From an uncultured Bacilli bacterium (GTDB taxonomy: Bacteria; Bacillota_I; Bacilli_A; RF39; UBA660): a stretch of 6,998 nt of DNA. The position numbers and the translations under genes were made by a program. Of this stretch, positions 5,750 to 6,998 are shown one piece after another (positions within the stretch are counted from its first letter, which is position 1; each line of letters begins with the position of its first letter). The notes beneath the pieces are model-generated. The model worked only from the letters and a program-made list of their open reading frames with translations, made no database searches and was not told the origin of the DNA. The DNA lies in contig CALVIJ010000048.1 of the NCBI GenBank assembly GCA_944329505.1, positions 1-6,998 on the forward strand, written 5' to 3'.

Positions 5750-6628
5750 ATGTTAGAAAAAATAATTGATAAAAGAAATTATATTATACTCTTTATAATA
5801 ATTATTTTGATTTTATGGATTTTATTTTTTAATAAAAATGAACCTTATATGGAAACATTTAATTATTATGGCGAGACTATTACTTTTAAGGTTTATGACA
5901 AAGTAAATCATAAAAAGTTAACGGAAGACATAAATAATATATATAAGAAGTATGAGAATGTTAATGAATTAAGTGGAAAAATAAATGAAGAAGAAAATGC
6001 TTTAATAGAATATGGTAAATTAGCTTACTATAAAACTGATGGATATATTGATATTACTAGTGGTGAGTTAGTTAAACATTTAGAAGATGCTAAGGAATAT
6101 GATTTTAAAAGTGATATTGAAAATATTATAGTAGAAGATAATAAATTAGTTAATGATATTAATTTTAATTTTGATAATATAATTGGTAGTTATGCGACTA
6201 ATGATGTTTTATATTATTTTAAGCAGAATAATATAACAAAATATATAGTTAATGAAAACGGTGATGTTGCTGTAGGTGAACACTATTCAAATGATAAATA
6301 TACTGTTAGTATTAATAATCCTAATACTGATGAAATAATGGATATTGTGACTATAGAAAATAAAGCTATAGCGACAAGAAATACTACTGATGATTTTAAA
6401 AGTTATATGGTTAATCCAAAGACAAGTAAAAAAGAAAATAAATATGATAGTGTAGTAGTTATTGCAAATGATAATTTAACTGCAAATATGTTGGCAAATG
6501 CAATTTATTTAATGGATTTAGAGGATGGAAAAAAATTAATAGAGCAATATCCAGCCGAGGCATTATGGATCGATGGGGAGGAAATAACAAAAACCGATAG
6601 TTTTGATAATTATATTCAAAATAATTGA
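5750..6628 (+). CDS. Membrane-anchored ApbE-fold protein, FAD/metal-site residues degenerate
   Basis: I chose the ATG at 5750 (292 residues) over an upstream TTG at 5705, because that TTG lies in the hairpin and 5750 has a ribosome site at 5741-5746. Residues 11-27 form one membrane anchor without a lipobox Cys. The rest follows the ApbE (FAD:protein FMN transferase) layout: 'YGETITFKVY' (40-49) for the 'GT' strand, 'ELSGKIN' (73-79), 'KTDGYIDITSGELV' (95-108), 'IIGSYA' (144-149) where active members have 'IAKGYA', 'IVNENGDVAVG' (166-176) for the 'GGD' loop, 'YMVNPKTS' (219-226) for 'H-I-D-P-x-T-G', and 'NMLAN' (246-250) for 'DALAT'. ApbE attaches FMN to threonines of exported proteins. Here the Lys, His, Asp and Thr positions are replaced (metal-site Asp and Thr by Asn246 and Asn250), so catalysis is doubtful. 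It may be a binding or structural protein. No flavoprotein partner is visible nearby. Confidence 0.8.
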   Translation: MLEKIIDKRNYIILFIIIILILWILFFNKNEPYMETFNYYGETITFKVYDKVNHKKLTEDINNIYKKYENVNELSGKINEEENALIEYGKLAYYKTDGYIDITSGELVKHLEDAKEYDFKSDIENIIVEDNKLVNDINFNFDNIIGSYATNDVLYYFKQNNITKYIVNENGDVAVGEHYSNDKYTVSINNPNTDEIMDIVTIENKAIATRNTTDDFKSYMVNPKTSKKENKYDSVVVIANDNLTANMLANAIYLMDLEDGKKLIEQYPAEALWIDGEEITKTDSFDNYIQNN

Positions 6629-6653
6629 TAAAATTGATTATATAGGATATAAT
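6625..6653 (+). promoter_or_regulatory. Strong promoter of the zinc-ribbon gene, overlapping the upstream stop codon
   Basis: TTGATA (6625-6630, five of six) and a perfect TATAAT (6648-6653) are separated by exactly 17 bases. The -35 box contains the TGA stop (6626-6628) of the ApbE-like gene. Transcription should begin near 6660. There is no terminator between the two genes, so read-through from the ApbE-like gene is also possible. Confidence 0.75.
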
Positions 6654-6659
6654 TAAGAC

Positions 6660-6679
6660 AGATAGAGTTAACTTTATCT
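6660..6679. promoter_or_regulatory. Near-perfect 20-bp palindrome between promoter and ribosome site
   Basis: AGATAGAGTT (6660-6669) faces AACTTTATCT (6670-6679): nine of ten positions are symmetric, the exception being G6665 against T6674. It starts at the predicted transcription start and ends four bases before the ribosome site AAAGGAG (6683-6689). In DNA it could be an operator for a dimeric regulator. As RNA the odd pair is G-U, but the perfect centre leaves no loop without opening pairs, so an operator is the better reading. Confidence 0.45.
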
Positions 6680-6697
6680 TAGAAAGGAGTAGGGTTT

Positions 6698-6998
6698 ATG
6701 TTTTGTCCTGAATGTGGTAAGAAGAATGCTGAGGAGGCTAAGTTTTGTGAATTTTGTGGTGCTAAGATAGCCGAAGACAGTAAAATTATTTTACCTCAAA
6801 AGCCAAGAAAACCAATGAAGAAAAGCACAAAGATAATTATCATAGTAGTTACTTTATTAGTTGTAGTCTTAGGTGGAGGGGGGATAATTTTATCCAATAA
6901 CTTTAAACCGTCAAAAATTGCGACTGAGTATTTTGAAGCACTTATGAATAACGATACTGATAAAATTTATGATTATATCGATATTCCAGATAGTGAGT
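6698..6998 (+). CDS. Zinc-ribbon membrane protein, 3' end missing
   Basis: The frame opens at the ATG at 6698, eight bases after the ribosome site AAAGGAG (6683-6689), and runs off the right edge after 100 codons. The protein begins with a zinc ribbon, 'MFCPECG' plus 'FCEFCG' (Cys3, Cys6, Cys17, Cys20, two CxxC knuckles). A Lys/Pro-rich linker (about 34-45) and one membrane helix (about 46-66) follow. The exposed part starts 'ATEYFEALMNNDTDKIYDYID', which looks like the opening helix of an NTF2-like or TcaA/YvbJ-type extracellular domain. Such proteins place the zinc ribbon in the cytosol and a folded domain outside. They are common in Bacillota, with roles in envelope stress or glycopeptide response known for TcaA only. 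The function of this one is unknown. Confidence 0.85.
   Translation, partial: MFCPECGKKNAEEAKFCEFCGAKIAEDSKIILPQKPRKPMKKSTKIIIIVVTLLVVVLGGGGIILSNNFKPSKIATEYFEALMNNDTDKIYDYIDIPDSE

Noticed and set aside
1..6998. Recoded TGA (Mollicutes-type genetic code)
   Set aside because: Two genes end in TGA, no gene has an internal TGA in frame, and the tryptophan codons checked are TGG.

Overview
The window is about 7 kb of AT-rich bacterial DNA using the standard genetic code: TGA ends two of the genes and tryptophan is read from TGG. The low G+C, strong AGGAGG-type ribosome sites, a YlmC/YmxH-type protein and a CpoA/alDGS-like glycosyltransferase point to the Bacillota. The surface protein, with an N-terminal anchor and a 'WRII...VRPSVYL' domain, is of a kind I associate with uncultured gut Bacilli (RF39/Erysipelotrichales-like). 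That placement is inference from recall, not a search. All intact genes lie on the + strand.

Region 1 (1-2196): the 3' end of a class I glutamine-amidotransferase-like hydrolase (peptidase C26 type) runs off the left edge. It is followed by a gene with its own promoter for a 491-residue beta-lactamase-fold serine hydrolase. That protein has no signal peptide and has lost the His of its third active-site motif. A hairpin terminator follows. Region 2 (2197-3508): a two-gene operon of a YlmC/YmxH-like PRC-barrel protein and a family 4 glycosyltransferase, probably for membrane glycolipid. The two are tightly coupled, since the second ribosome site overlaps the first stop codon. The operon ends at a clear terminator. 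Region 3 (3509-5163): a single-gene unit with promoter, leader hairpin, a secreted or anchored surface protein, and a long two-way terminator. The two halves of this gene differ sharply in codon use.

Region 4 (5164-5700): no intact gene. It holds the decayed C-terminal end of an IS4-like transposase on the - strand. I recognised it because its sequence continues in another frame past a seven-base homopolymer. Region 5 (5701-6998): a hairpin, then a membrane-anchored ApbE-fold protein whose usual FAD/metal-binding residues are largely replaced. Last is the start of a zinc-ribbon membrane protein that runs off the right edge, with a strong promoter and a near-perfect 20-bp palindrome in its leader.

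The genes do not form one obvious pathway. The common theme is the cell envelope: glycolipid, surface protein, anchored ApbE-like and zinc-ribbon proteins. I see no CRISPR array, tRNA, rRNA or recognised riboswitch. No new multi-gene system is demonstrable. The best leads are the degenerate enzymes (beta-lactamase-like and ApbE-like), the mosaic surface gene and the palindrome at 6660-6679.
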